Shown piece by piece: positions 28,396-37,403 of a stretch of 50,833 bases of DNA. The notes beneath the pieces were generated by a model. The model worked only from the letters and a program-made list of their open reading frames with translations. It was not told where the DNA came from and ran no database searches. The first letter of the stretch is position 1; each line of letters begins with the position of its first letter. Location: positions 1 through 50,833 of the forward strand of contig CANQDX010000007.1 of NCBI GenBank assembly GCA_947594065.1. Direction: 5' to 3'. The position numbers and the translations under genes are program-made. The DNA is from an uncultured Clostridia bacterium. Its GTDB lineage: Bacteria > Bacillota > Clostridia > TANB77 > CAG-508.

Positions 28396-28425
28396 AAAGC
28401 ATACTAAATTATATTAGCATACTTT
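28396..28425 (-). terminator. Terminator after tsaE
   Basis: AGTATGCTAA pairs with TTAGTATGCT through two G-U pairs around TATAAT, followed by seven T. The wobble pairs make it work on the minus strand only. Confidence 0.6.
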
Positions 28426-28442
28426 TTTATAAAAATCAAGAT

Positions 28443-28865
28443 TTATTTTTCTTCTATGTGTAAAATTCTTTTCTCCAAGTTTTTTTCATCTTTTTGAATA
28501 TCTATTTTTATATAATGTTCAGTTAAAGCCTGTTCTATTATTTCTCCCCATTCAATAATGCAAATTCCCTTAGAGAAATATTCTTCTCCACCTATTGCAT
28601 AAAATTCATCTATATCAGCCAATCTATATACATCAAAATGATAAATAGTTGCCTTTTCGTTTTTATATTCATTTACAATGGTAAAAGTTGGGCTAGATAT
28701 TTCCTTTTCTAAACCAAAATTAGATAAAAAGCCCTCTGTAAATTTGGTTTTTCCGGCTCCTAATTCCCCACTTAAAACAATAATTCCTGTTTTATTCATT
28801 TTCTTTGCTATTTGCTTTGCTATATTTTTCGTTTCCTCTTCTGAATAAGTTATTATCTCTTTCAT
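28443..28865 (-). CDS. tsaE: tRNA t6A biosynthesis ATPase TsaE
   Basis: TsaE is the ATPase of the TsaBDE complex that makes N6-threonylcarbamoyl-adenosine on ANN-decoding tRNAs. The 140 residues show Walker A SGELGAGKTKFTEGFL (about 33-48), SSPTFTIVNEY, IYHFDVYRL, and IIEWGE. Its partner TsaB is encoded at 42123-42798 and needs a +1 frameshift. The start has AAGGAG. Confidence 0.95.
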   Translation of the reverse strand: MKEIITYSEEETKNIAKQIAKKMNKTGIIVLSGELGAGKTKFTEGFLSNFGLEKEISSPTFTIVNEYKNEKATIYHFDVYRLADIDEFYAIGGEEYFSKGICIIEWGEIIEQALTEHYIKIDIQKDEKNLEKRILHIEEK

Positions 28866-28944
28866 TTATTTCTCCTTATTTTTACTACATATATTTTAAC
28901 AATTTTTTTGTTATTAAGCAAGATTATCTTTCATAAATCATAAT

Positions 28945-29782
28945 TTATTTAAGTATTTCTTTTATTTTATCTAAATTTTCTATTACAGCATTGTAGCCAT
29001 ATTTATAGCAAGAATCTAATTTATTTATATCTAATAACCCTGTTTTGTCTGTATAAACATCTAAAACTAAATTAGCTTGTTTTAAATTTTCTTCTGATAT
29101 TTTTTCTCCCATAATATCTATGGTTTTCATTGTCATATCCATAATATTACTTTCTTCAGTTATTTCATCACTTTTAAATTTTACACCGATTACAACATCC
29201 GCTCCCTGTTTCTTTACTTCATTTACTGGAATATTATCTAGTGCTCCTCCATCTATAAAAGCGTGCTCTTTATATTCACAAGGACTAAAAACAGCCGTAA
29301 AGCTACTACTTGCACGTATTGCTTTTCCTACGGAAATATCAGTTATATATTTTTCTCCCTCTTCTGGTGGACGATTTGTAAATACGTATTCTTTACAATT
29401 CATTAAATCTACTGTTGGTATAACAATAGGCATTTTAATATCTTCTATTTTGAATATTCCTTGCTTGTTTATAACGTCATTAAACACTCGTTCTAAACTA
29501 TTTCCAGTTTTTAATCCCTTTAATGTAATTTTTTTATTTAATATATAATTTTTAATAATAGGTTTTGTATTTACCTCTACAATATCTTTTGAATATTTCT
29601 TAAATAGTGTATAAATATGATAAGGTGAATACCCGGCTAGCATAAAGTGTGGCTATCATACTTCCAGAACTTGTTCCACCTATAATATCTATTTTTATTC
29701 CATTATCTTCTAATGCTTTTAATACACCAGCGTGCGCTATTCCTCTTATTCCACCGCCAGACAATGCAATTCCAATTTTCAT
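28945..29782 (-). CDS. Patatin-like phospholipase, split by a +1 frameshift at CGG
   Basis: This is an RssA-type patatin hydrolase of 278 aa when both frames are joined. The upstream frame (29782 to 29636) gives [18 protein letters not shown] (oxyanion motif) and GTSSGSMIA (nucleophile serine, GxSxG), ending ATLYAS. The downstream frame (29634 to 28945) continues [14 protein letters not shown] and supplies the DGG motif ([12 protein letters not shown]) with the catalytic Asp. The junction is AGC-C-GGG-TAT: removing the C at 29635 restores the reading frame and the expected ASGYSP. Unshifted translation gives 60 residues. All catalytic motifs are intact, so it does not look like an old pseudogene. 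Confidence 0.82.
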
Positions 29783-29869
29783 ACACCGTTACCTCTGTGC
29801 AAAATAATATTTATATATATTATTCACAAGAATTTTTTTGTTTAAACAATTGAAATCAAAGTGTTGGGC

Positions 29870-29896
29870 AAAAAAAAGACAGCGAATTGCTGTCCT
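29870..29896 (-). terminator. Terminator of the rpsF-ssb-rpsR operon
   Basis: GACAGC and GCTGTC form a stem around AATTC followed by eight T on the minus strand, just past rpsR. Confidence 0.85.
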
Positions 29897-29901
29897 TTTA
29901 A

Positions 29902-30189
29902 TTAATTTTGGCTATATGGAAGAACTGCTATGTGTCTTGCTCTTTTTACAGCTAAAGTAATATCTCTTTGATGTTTTGCGCAAGCACCTGTTGCTCTTCT
30001 TGGTAAGATTTTTCCCTTTTCATTTACGAATTTTTTCATTTGGTCTGCATTTTTGTAGTCTAATACTAAATCTTTATTAGCACATAATGCACAAACTTTT
30101 TTTCTTACCTTTCTGAATTTTGGATTAAAATCCTCATCATTATTTCTATTATTGTTATTTCTTCTATTATTTTGCTTTTTATCAGCCAT
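29902..30189 (-). CDS. rpsR: Ribosomal protein bS18
   Basis: Start at 30189 ([10 protein letters not shown], 95 aa) with GGAGGAAAAG upstream. An Asn/Arg-rich N-terminal extension precedes the core [38 protein letters not shown] and [12 protein letters not shown]. Two cysteine pairs (CALC and the single downstream Cys) suggest a partial zinc-site type. Confidence 0.95.
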   Translation of the reverse strand: MADKKQNNRRNNNNRNNDEDFNPKFRKVRKKVCALCANKDLVLDYKNADQMKKFVNEKGKILPRRATGACAKHQRDITLAVKRARHIAVLPYSQN

Positions 30190-30205
30190 TTTCTTTTCCT
30201 CCCCA

Positions 30206-30628
30206 CTAGAATGGTAGGTCGTCACCTGAAGTTACTTCAAATTCTGGGCTAGAACTTGCAACATTGTTTCCAAATGTATTTTCAAAACTTGCTGAATCTG
30301 TTCCGTCTCTTTTACTATCAGCAAAATATGCTTCTTCTGCAACTACCTCTGTAGCATATCTTTTTTGTCCTTGTTCATCTTCCCAGTTTCTTACTTGTAA
30401 TCTTCCTATAACACCTACTTGTTGTCCTTTTTTAAAATATTTACTGCAAAACTCCCCTAATTTGCTCCAAGCAACTATATTAATAAAGTCTGCTTGTCTT
30501 TCTTCTCCAGGTTTTGTAAATCTTCTATTTACAGCTAGACTAAAACTTGCTACTAATGTGTTATTTGTTTGAGTATATCTAACTTCTGGATCTCTTGTTA
30601 ATCTTCCCATTAAAATTACTTTGTTCAT
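30206..30628 (-). CDS. ssb: Single-stranded DNA-binding protein
   Basis: SSB of 140 aa: OB-fold with [67 protein letters not shown] and the conserved acidic tail ending DDLPF, which binds partner proteins. It lies between rpsF and rpsR in the canonical order. Confidence 0.97.
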   Translation of the reverse strand: MNKVILMGRLTRDPEVRYTQTNNTLVASFSLAVNRRFTKPGEERQADFINIVAWSKLGEFCSKYFKKGQQVGVIGRLQVRNWEDEQGQKRYATEVVAEEAYFADSKRDGTDSASFENTFGNNVASSSPEFEVTSGDDLPF

Positions 30629-30638
30629 ATTTTTCTCC

Positions 30639-30923
30639 TTATTTTTCGTTTTTTACAGTAATAAACTTCATAATGTTATCATCTATTCTGTAATTTCTTT
30701 CAAGTTCTGCAATTAATTCTGGTTTTGCTTCGAAATTAAATACTACATAAAATCCTTCTTTATTTTTGTTAATTTCGTAAGCTAATCTTTTTTTGCCTAA
30801 TTCTTCTGTCTTTTCAACTTTTCCATCATTATTAATAATATCTGTAAATTTTTTAATTAATGTTTTAATTCCTTCGTCATCTACAGATGGATTAATAATG
30901 ATAACACTTTCGTATTTATTCAT
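30639..30923 (-). CDS. rpsF: Ribosomal protein bS6
   Basis: The 94-aa protein has NKYESVIIINPSVDDEGIK at the N-terminus and GKKRLAYEINKNKEGFYVVFNFEA in the centre. First gene of the rpsF-ssb-rpsR operon. Confidence 0.96.
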   Translation of the reverse strand: MNKYESVIIINPSVDDEGIKTLIKKFTDIINNDGKVEKTEELGKKRLAYEINKNKEGFYVVFNFEAKPELIAELERNYRIDDNIMKFITVKNEK

Positions 30924-30984
30924 TATTTTTCACCTACCTTTCGGATATAATAACCCGCTTCGACCCAAGCGAGTAAGGTATAAA

Positions 30985-31041
30985 AAACAGTCAATGTTTT
31001 TTAACATTGACTATTATACTATATTTTTATACATTTTGCAA
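30985..31041 (-). promoter_or_regulatory. rpsF promoter followed at once by a hairpin and T-run
   Basis: TTGCAA (31036-31041), 17-base spacer and TATAAT (31013-31018) on the minus strand. Directly after the -10 box lies AGTCAATGTT/AACATTGACT (30989-31012) followed by GTTTTTT. The transcript would begin within this hairpin. It may terminate the upstream hinT transcript or attenuate rpsF. A second GC-rich hairpin (CGCTT/AAGCG, about 30958-30973) follows in the leader and may be the S6/S18-type control element. Confidence 0.65.
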
Positions 31042-31075
31042 GTATTTCTTTTAGATATTTTGATGTCTCCCAATT

Positions 31076-31432
<357 letters not shown>

Positions 31433-31437
31433 TTAAA

Positions 31438-33210
31438 TTAATTTTCTAATATTGCTTTAATACGTCTTACCCCTGCAGAAGAAGCCTCTTCTTTTTTAAT
31501 TTTAAATGTTCCTAATTCACTTGTATTTTGAACGTGAGGTCCTCCACAAAGTTCTAAGGAAACATCTCCTATTTTATATACGGTTACAATATCGCCATAT
31601 TTTTCCAAGAACATAGCTTCTGCTCCCATATTAATTGCATCTTCTTTTTTCATTTCTAGCTTTTCTACTGGAATACCCATTTTAATATATTCATTTACAA
31701 GGTCTTCTACCTTTTGTTTTTCTTCTTCTGTTAGTTTTTCATTATGAGAAAAGTCAAATCTCATTCTTTCTGCTGTTATATTGCTTCCCTTTTGATGAAC
31801 GTGTGGTCCTAATACCTTTTTTAGTGCTGCATTTAGAAGATGGGTTGCTGTATGATATTTTGTTTCCATTTCGCCTGTAGAAGCTAGTCCACCTTTAAAT
31901 TTCTGTTCTGCTCCAGCTCTTGACTTTTCCTGATGTTCTTCAAATTTTTGTTTAAATCCTTCTACATCCACTTTTAAGTTTAATTCTTTTGCAAGTTCCT
32001 CTGTAAGTTCTATTGGAAATCCGAATGTGTCATATAATCTAAAAGCTGTGTCCTTATCTATTTGATTATTTTGAATATCTTTTGTTACTTTTTCAAATTC
32101 TTTTAATCCCTTTTCTAGAGTTTTATTAAACTTTACTTTTTCGTTTGAAATAACCTCTAAAATAGTGGCTTTGTTTTCTTCTAATTCTTTATAATATATT
32201 TTGTATTGATTAATAATAATAGATGCTAATTCTTCTTCCCAATTGCTTTCAATATTTATGTTTAATTTTTTAGCGTGCCTTATCATTCTTCTAATTAATC
32301 TTCTTAAGATGTATCCTTGATCTTTGTTAGAAGGTTTTACACCTGAATTATCTCCGCTTATCATTACAATTGCTCTTATATGGTCTGCTATAATTCTCAT
32401 ACTTGCTGTGTATAATTCGTCATTATAAGATAGTCCTGATAATTCCTCAATTTTTTTGATTACATCTTTCCAAATAGAAGATTGATAGTTATCTGTATTT
32501 CCTTCTAAAATAGCTGTAACTCTTTCTACGCCAAGACCTGTATCTACATTTTTATTTTTAAGTGGACTAAAAGTTCCGTCTGGTTCGTGATTATATTGCA
32601 TAAATACATTATTCCATATTTCTACCCAATCGTCGTTTTTTGTATCAAATTTTTCTGGAACAGGAGCATTACTTCTCCAATAGAAGATTTCTGTATCTGG
32701 TCCACAAGGTCCTGTAAGTTCCATATTAGGCCACCAGTTATCTTCCTCGCCTAAAAAAGCAATTCTATTTTCATTTATTCCAAGACTTTTCCAAATATCT
32801 GCTGATTCTGTATCTGCTGGAACAATGTTATTTCCCTTAAATACTGTTACAGCAAGTTTTTCTATAGGAATATTTAAGTATTTTGTTAAAAGTTCAAAGC
32901 TCCAAGTAATAGATTCTTTTTTAAAATAATCACCTAAAGACCAGTTTCCAAGCATTTCAAAGAAAGTATGGTGTGTTTTATCACCTACTTCTTCTAAATC
33001 ATTGGTTCTAAAACATTTTTGTACATCAGCTAATCTTTTTCCTTCAGGATGAACTTGTCCTTTCAAGTATGGTACTAATGGTTGCATTCCTGCAGTGTTA
33101 AATAGACAGGTTGGATCATTTTCTGGAATTATTGGTGCACTAGGTATTATTTTGTGTCCTCTTTCTTTAAAAAAATCTAAATATGTTTGTTTTAAATCTA
33201 TTTTGTTCAT
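31438..33210 (-). CDS. alaS: Alanine-tRNA ligase, short form without C-Ala domain
   Basis: The start is the ATG at 33210 (MNKIDLKQTYLDFFKERGH), giving 590 aa; GGAGAC precedes it. The catalytic domain (PENDPTCLFNTAGMQPLVPYLKG, FRTNDLEEVGDKTHHTFFEMLGNWSLGDYF, NVDTGLGVERV) and the editing domain (HTATHLLNAAL and CGGPHV metal ligands) are present. It ends at SSAGVRRIKAILEN, just past the editing domain, so the roughly 280-residue DHHA1/C-Ala region of usual 870-aa enzymes is absent. The stop is clean and followed by hinT, with no visible remnant. Confidence 0.93.
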   Translation of the reverse strand: MNKIDLKQTYLDFFKERGHKIIPSAPIIPENDPTCLFNTAGMQPLVPYLKGQVHPEGKRLADVQKCFRTNDLEEVGDKTHHTFFEMLGNWSLGDYFKKESITWSFELLTKYLNIPIEKLAVTVFKGNNIVPADTESADIWKSLGINENRIAFLGEEDNWWPNMELTGPCGPDTEIFYWRSNAPVPEKFDTKNDDWVEIWNNVFMQYNHEPDGTFSPLKNKNVDTGLGVERVTAILEGNTDNYQSSIWKDVIKKIEELSGLSYNDELYTASMRIIADHIRAIVMISGDNSGVKPSNKDQGYILRRLIRRMIRHAKKLNINIESNWEEELASIIINQYKIYYKELEENKATILEVISNEKVKFNKTLEKGLKEFEKVTKDIQNNQIDKDTAFRLYDTFGFPIELTEELAKELNLKVDVEGFKQKFEEHQEKSRAGAEQKFKGGLASTGEMETKYHTATHLLNAALKKVLGPHVHQKGSNITAERMRFDFSHNEKLTEEEKQKVEDLVNEYIKMGIPVEKLEMKKEDAINMGAEAMFLEKYGDIVTVYKIGDVSLELCGGPHVQNTSELGTFKIKKEEASSAGVRRIKAILEN

Positions 33211-33235
33211 ATATATAATGTCTCCTTTATTTATT

Positions 33236-34435
33236 TTATTTTTCACTTAATACTTTTATTGCTTCTTGCAATTGTGTATCATCTTTTCTTTCTATATTAT
33301 ATATACTTCCTACCCCATTTGGTAGATGTACTTCTATATCTGGTTTAATACCAATTCCATTTATTTTGTTTTTATTTGGAGTATAATATTCTTCTATTGT
33401 TATTTTTACTCCGCTTCCATCACTTAATGTAATTAATTCTTGTATTACTCCTTTTCCATAAGTTGTTTCTCCAACTACAGTTGCTCTATTGTTTTCTTTT
33501 AGTGCCGCAACAAGTATTTCTGAAGAACTTGCTGTATTTTCATTTACTAAAAGAACAATTGGCTGAGTAATAATTGGTTTGCTTTTGCTTTTTTCAATTT
33601 CTTCTTTTTGTGTTTTGTCTTTTGTAACTAACATTACTTTATTTTTTTCTAGAGCATAATCCGCTATTTCTAATGCGTCATCTACAATTCCACCGCCATT
33701 ATTTCTTAAGTCAATAATTAAACCTTTTATATTCTTTTTGTTTAATTCTGTATAAACATCTTTAAATTTTTCCTTAGTATTTTCATCAAAAGAATCTATA
33801 TTAATATATCCTATGTTGTTTTCTAATACTTCTGATTTAATAGGGTATAATTCTATATTTTTTCTTTCTATATTAAAAGTTATTTCTTTTCCATCTCTTT
33901 CTATTTCAAGCTTAACTGTTGTTCCTTCTTTTCCTTTAATATAGGAAGATACTTTTTCAAAGTCTTCTCCTGTATATGCTACATCATCTATTTTTTTTAT
34001 TATATCTCCTGGCAATAATCCTGCTTTTTCTGCTGGTGAATTTTCAATTGGAGTTAAAATAATAATATTGTTGTCCTTTGTATTTTTAGCCATATAAACT
34101 CCTATACCAACATAATTGCCTTCTGTTTCCATTTTAAATTCGTCCATTTCTTCTTTTGTAAAATACTCTGAGTATTCGTCTCCTAAGCCTTCTACATATC
34201 CTTTAATTGCTCCATTAATTAAATCATCTTCGTTTACATCAGTAATATATTCGCTGTCTATTATGCCTTTTAGTGCATAAATTTTTCTAAGCAATTGTGA
34301 GTCTACTGTTTTTCCTGATAAATAATAGCTACTTCCTATTTTGTTATATAAAAAAACGCTAGTTAAAATAAAAGTAACAAGAGCCACAATTATAATAAGC
34401 ATAATGGATTTATAAATTCTTTTTGATCGGTTCAT
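33236..34435 (-). CDS. C-terminal processing protease (S41 family)
   Basis: This 399-aa CtpA-type protease has an N-terminal membrane anchor (about 9-31), a PDZ domain (about 100-190, GIGVYMAKNT, SPAEKAGLLPGDIIKKIDD), and the S41 catalytic domain with LRNNGGGIVDDALEIA, ENTASSSEILVAALKENNRATVVGETTYGKGVIQ (Ser and Lys of the dyad). It follows the EnvC-like gene, as in other Firmicutes where Ctp proteases process wall hydrolases or their activators. Confidence 0.94.
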   Translation of the reverse strand: MNRSKRIYKSIMLIIIVALVTFILTSVFLYNKIGSSYYLSGKTVDSQLLRKIYALKGIIDSEYITDVNEDDLINGAIKGYVEGLGDEYSEYFTKEEMDEFKMETEGNYVGIGVYMAKNTKDNNIIILTPIENSPAEKAGLLPGDIIKKIDDVAYTGEDFEKVSSYIKGKEGTTVKLEIERDGKEITFNIERKNIELYPIKSEVLENNIGYINIDSFDENTKEKFKDVYTELNKKNIKGLIIDLRNNGGGIVDDALEIADYALEKNKVMLVTKDKTQKEEIEKSKSKPIITQPIVLLVNENTASSSEILVAALKENNRATVVGETTYGKGVIQELITLSDGSGVKITIEEYYTPNKNKINGIGIKPDIEVHLPNGVGSIYNIERKDDTQLQEAIKVLSEK

Positions 34436-34465
34436 ATTTATTTACTCCTCTTAACTATTATATTA

Positions 34466-34496
34466 CAAAAATGAGGGGTTATACCCTCATTTTTTA
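34466..34496 (-). terminator. Terminator after the EnvC-like gene
   Basis: AAAATGAGGG pairs with CCCTCATTTT on the minus strand, followed by T. Confidence 0.7.
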
Positions 34497-35612
34497 AGCT
34501 TGTTTTAACCATTTTTGTGGATCAACATTCGAACCATTAATTAATACTTCAAAATGTAAATGTGGGCCACTTCCTATTCCGCTATTTCCGCTAAGTACAA
34601 TGGTCTGTCCAGCTTTTACTTTATCTCCTACTGAAGCTTTAAATGATCCTTTTGAACAGTGTTGATAAAGAGTTACAACTCCTCCTCCGTGGTCTACCAT
34701 AATATAATATCCTCTTGCACTGTTATAACCTGTAAACATTACTTTTCCATCTAGAACTGATACAACTGAAGATCCTACTGGACATCCTATATCTATACCT
34801 TTATGATTTGTTGATGCTCCTGGTATTCCAGTATTTCTACCTCCATAAGGTGATGTTATTCTGGTAGATGCAGGACAAGGCCATACTTTATTTCCTCCTA
34901 CAAAAGATCCTGTACTTCCACTTGCCATTTGACTTGCTTGTCTCTGTGCTTCTCTTATTAATTCATCATACTCATCAATTTTCTTACGTAATTCTTTTTC
35001 TTCATTTGATAATTGAGATACTTTGTTTTGTTTTTGTGTCTTTTGATTAGAAAGAACAACATTTATCTTCTCTTGTTCTGCTTTTTGCGTTTTTACCTGT
35101 TTTTGTTTTTCTTCTACTTTTTTCTTATCAGATTCTATTTTATTTTTTTGTTCTTCAATTGTATCTAATATTTCTGTGTCCTTTTTTACTATTTCTGATA
35201 TAAAGTAATAGTTAGAGATAAAATCTAATATTCCTTTAGAATTCAACAAAACATCTAAATAAGAAACTTCGCCTTTTTCATAATCCATTACTATTTTTTC
35301 TTTTAGAGCATTTTCTTGTTTGGTATATTTTTTTTCTGCTTCTGCCAAGTCTGCCTTTAGGCTTTTTATTTCATTATTTAGTTTTACTAATTGTGAATTA
35401 ATATTACTTAATTTTTCCTCATTATCTTCTATGTCGTCACTTAATGCTTGTATCTCCTTCATTACAGCACTTTTTTGAGCTTCAACTTCTTTTTTATCAT
35501 TTTCAGCTTCTTGTTTTTTATCTTGCATTTGAGAAATTGTATCAGCAAAAGTAGGTACAGATAATGAAAGAATTAACATTATTATCATTAAAGTTGCAAT
35601 TATTTTTTTCAT
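34494..35612 (-). CDS. EnvC-like murein hydrolase activator / M23 peptidase
   Basis: The 372-aa protein has a signal peptide, a long coiled coil (about 28-225) and a C-terminal M23 LytM domain (about 255-372). The zinc ligands appear present (NHKGIDIG and GPHLHFEV), so it may be an active peptidase, unlike E. coli EnvC. It follows ftsEX, whose extracellular loop controls such coiled-coil hydrolases during division. Confidence 0.92.
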   Translation of the reverse strand: MKKIIATLMIIMLILSLSVPTFADTISQMQDKKQEAENDKKEVEAQKSAVMKEIQALSDDIEDNEEKLSNINSQLVKLNNEIKSLKADLAEAEKKYTKQENALKEKIVMDYEKGEVSYLDVLLNSKGILDFISNYYFISEIVKKDTEILDTIEEQKNKIESDKKKVEEKQKQVKTQKAEQEKINVVLSNQKTQKQNKVSQLSNEEKELRKKIDEYDELIREAQRQASQMASGSTGSFVGGNKVWPCPASTRITSPYGGRNTGIPGASTNHKGIDIGCPVGSSVVSVLDGKVMFTGYNSARGYYIMVDHGGGVVTLYQHCSKGSFKASVGDKVKAGQTIVLSGNSGIGSGPHLHFEVLINGSNVDPQKWLKQA

Positions 35613-35649
35613 AATATTTTACCTCTTTTCTTTCTTCTTATGCTTTTTA

Positions 35650-36543
35650 TTATACTTCTAGGTATTTTCTCATAGACATTGAACTTCCTAAAACACCAAT
35701 TCCTATTCCTAAAATTAAATATACAATAATAATCATATTAAACATATCTGCAAAACTTACAAAAGTAATTCCTAAATTTTGTATAGTAGCAGAAGAAAGT
35801 AATCCATTTGTAGCTAATCTATATAATCCGCCTACTATTAATATAGAAATACAAGCAGATATAATTCCGATGAGCATACCTTCTACAATAAATGGCCATC
35901 TAATAAATGAATTAGTTGCGCCTACATATTTCATAATAGATATTTCTTTTCTTCTAGCATACACAGTAAGTTTAATTGTATTTGCAATAATAAAGATAGC
36001 TCCTATTACTAAGCCTGCTAGAATAAGAAGGGTAACCATTCTTATTCCGTTAGTAACCTTTACTAATTTGTCCATTACTTCATTTGCGCTTGTTATCTCT
36101 TTTACATTATCTAGTTTTTTTACTTGCTCAAGTACCTGACCAGAAAGTTTTAAATCTGTAAAATTAATAATATATGAATCTGGTATAAACTCTTCATAAG
36201 AATCGATTAAATAGCTTCTATCACCATATTTTTCTTTATAATCTGCAAAACCGTCTTCTTTAGATAGAAATTCTATTTTACTAATTCCTTCTATTGTTTT
36301 TAATTCTTCTTCTAGTTTTTGAATATCTTCATCTGTGGCATCTAAATTAATGAATACTTGCATTGCTTGTGCATTTTCTACTGTTTGCATAATATGATTT
36401 ATATTTTCTCCAATGATGAAAAAAAGGCCAAATATTAGCATTGAAATGCACATTACAAGCATCGCAGAAAATGTAGATTTTTTATTTTTAAAAGTATTTT
36501 TAAAACCTTCTCCTATTAAATAACCAACTATATTAAACTTCAC
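35650..36543 (-). CDS. ftsX: Cell division protein FtsX
   Basis: FtsX has a first membrane helix (about 22-44), a large extracytoplasmic loop (about 45-155) and three C-terminal helices. I start at the GTG at 36543 (297 aa, KFNIVGYLIGEGFKNTFKNKKS) because AAAAGGTGGG lies seven bases upstream; an earlier GTG at 36564 overlaps that site. It overlaps the 3' end of ftsE. Confidence 0.93.
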   Translation of the reverse strand: MKFNIVGYLIGEGFKNTFKNKKSTFSAMLVMCISMLIFGLFFIIGENINHIMQTVENAQAMQVFINLDATDEDIQKLEEELKTIEGISKIEFLSKEDGFADYKEKYGDRSYLIDSYEEFIPDSYIINFTDLKLSGQVLEQVKKLDNVKEITSANEVMDKLVKVTNGIRMVTLLILAGLVIGAIFIIANTIKLTVYARRKEISIMKYVGATNSFIRWPFIVEGMLIGIISACISILIVGGLYRLATNGLLSSATIQNLGITFVSFADMFNMIIIVYLILGIGIGVLGSSMSMRKYLEV

Positions 36544-37231
36544 TATTATACCCACCTTTTTCACTATCTCTAATAATGATACCTTTATCTATTTGTATTA
36601 CTCTTTTTTTCATTTTATCTACAATATCTTTTGCGTGTGTAGCAACTACTACTGTAGTTCCTCTTTTATTAATATCATCTAATAAAGTCATAATATCCCA
36701 AGCGGTTTCTGGGTCTAAGTTTCCTGTAGGTTCATCTGCAATTAGCATAGAAGGATTATTTACTAAAGCTCTGGCTAAAGCAACTCTTTGTTGCTCTCCT
36801 CCTGATAATTCATTAGGATACATTTTTGCTTTTCCACTTAATCCAACCAAAGATAAAACCATTGGAACTTGTCTTCTAATATGTCTTGGAGTAGCCCTTA
36901 CAATATACATTGCAAAAGCAACATTTTCATATACTGTTTTGTCTGGTAATAATCTAAAGTCTTGGAAAACAACTCCCATACTTCTTCTTAAATAAGGTAC
37001 TCTAGACTTTTTTAAAAAAGTAGTATCTTTTCCATTAATGATAATATTACCTGATGTAGGTTCTTCTTCTTTTAATATTAATTTTATTAAAGTAGATTTT
37101 CCTGAACCAGATGCTCCTACTAAGAATGCAAAATCACCTTTATTTATCTTAAAATTCGCACAGTGTACAGCTTCTGTACCTGTTGAATATGTTTTACTAA
37201 CATTTCTAAATTCTATCATTTTTGGATACAT
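36533..37231 (-). CDS. ftsE: Cell division ATP-binding protein FtsE
   Basis: The 232-aa ABC ATPase has Walker A VGASGSGKSTLIKLIL, Q-loop VFQDFRLLPDKTVYEN, signature LSGGEQQRVALARAL and Walker B MLIADEPTGNLDPE. The start may be the ATG at 37231 or the ATG four codons later (MIEFRNVSKTY), which is better spaced from AAGGAAGG. Confidence 0.95.
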   Translation of the reverse strand: MYPKMIEFRNVSKTYSTGTEAVHCANFKINKGDFAFLVGASGSGKSTLIKLILKEEEPTSGNIIINGKDTTFLKKSRVPYLRRSMGVVFQDFRLLPDKTVYENVAFAMYIVRATPRHIRRQVPMVLSLVGLSGKAKMYPNELSGGEQQRVALARALVNNPSMLIADEPTGNLDPETAWDIMTLLDDINKRGTTVVVATHAKDIVDKMKKRVIQIDKGIIIRDSEKGGYNSEV

Positions 37232-37269
37232 TCCTTCCTTGTGTCACAAAGAAATTTTTATTCATTTAT

Positions 37270-37298
37270 ATCATAACAATATTCTACAATTATTGCAA
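37270..37298 (-). promoter_or_regulatory. Promoter of the ftsEX operon
   Basis: TTGCAA, 17-base spacer, TATGAT on the minus strand, upstream of ftsE and downstream of the transketolase terminator. Confidence 0.65.
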
Positions 37299-37365
37299 GT
37301 GTTTTTGGCAAAAAAATAAATGTTAATTTTAGGTAATAATTAACATTCTCAATTTCTGAAAAAAA

Positions 37366-37392
37366 CAAGGACCCAGAAATTCTGGGTCCTGT
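37366..37392 (-). terminator. Terminator of the transketolase genes
   Basis: AGGACCCAGAA and TTCTGGGTCCT form an 11-bp perfect stem followed by TGTTTTTTT on the minus strand. Confidence 0.9.
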
Positions 37393-37403
37393 TTCTTTTA
37401 TTT

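Noticed and set aside
29600-29643. ATG at 29643 as an independent start for a 232-aa patatin half
   Set aside because: It lacks a ribosome binding site and would omit the nucleophile serine; it is the second half of a frameshifted gene.
36543-36564. GTG at 36564 as ftsX start
   Set aside because: It overlaps the ribosome binding site that serves the GTG at 36543.
37319-37360. AATGTTAATT/AATTAACATT hairpin downstream of the transketolase terminator
   Set aside because: It lies after a stronger terminator and has no clear function; reported only as noticed.
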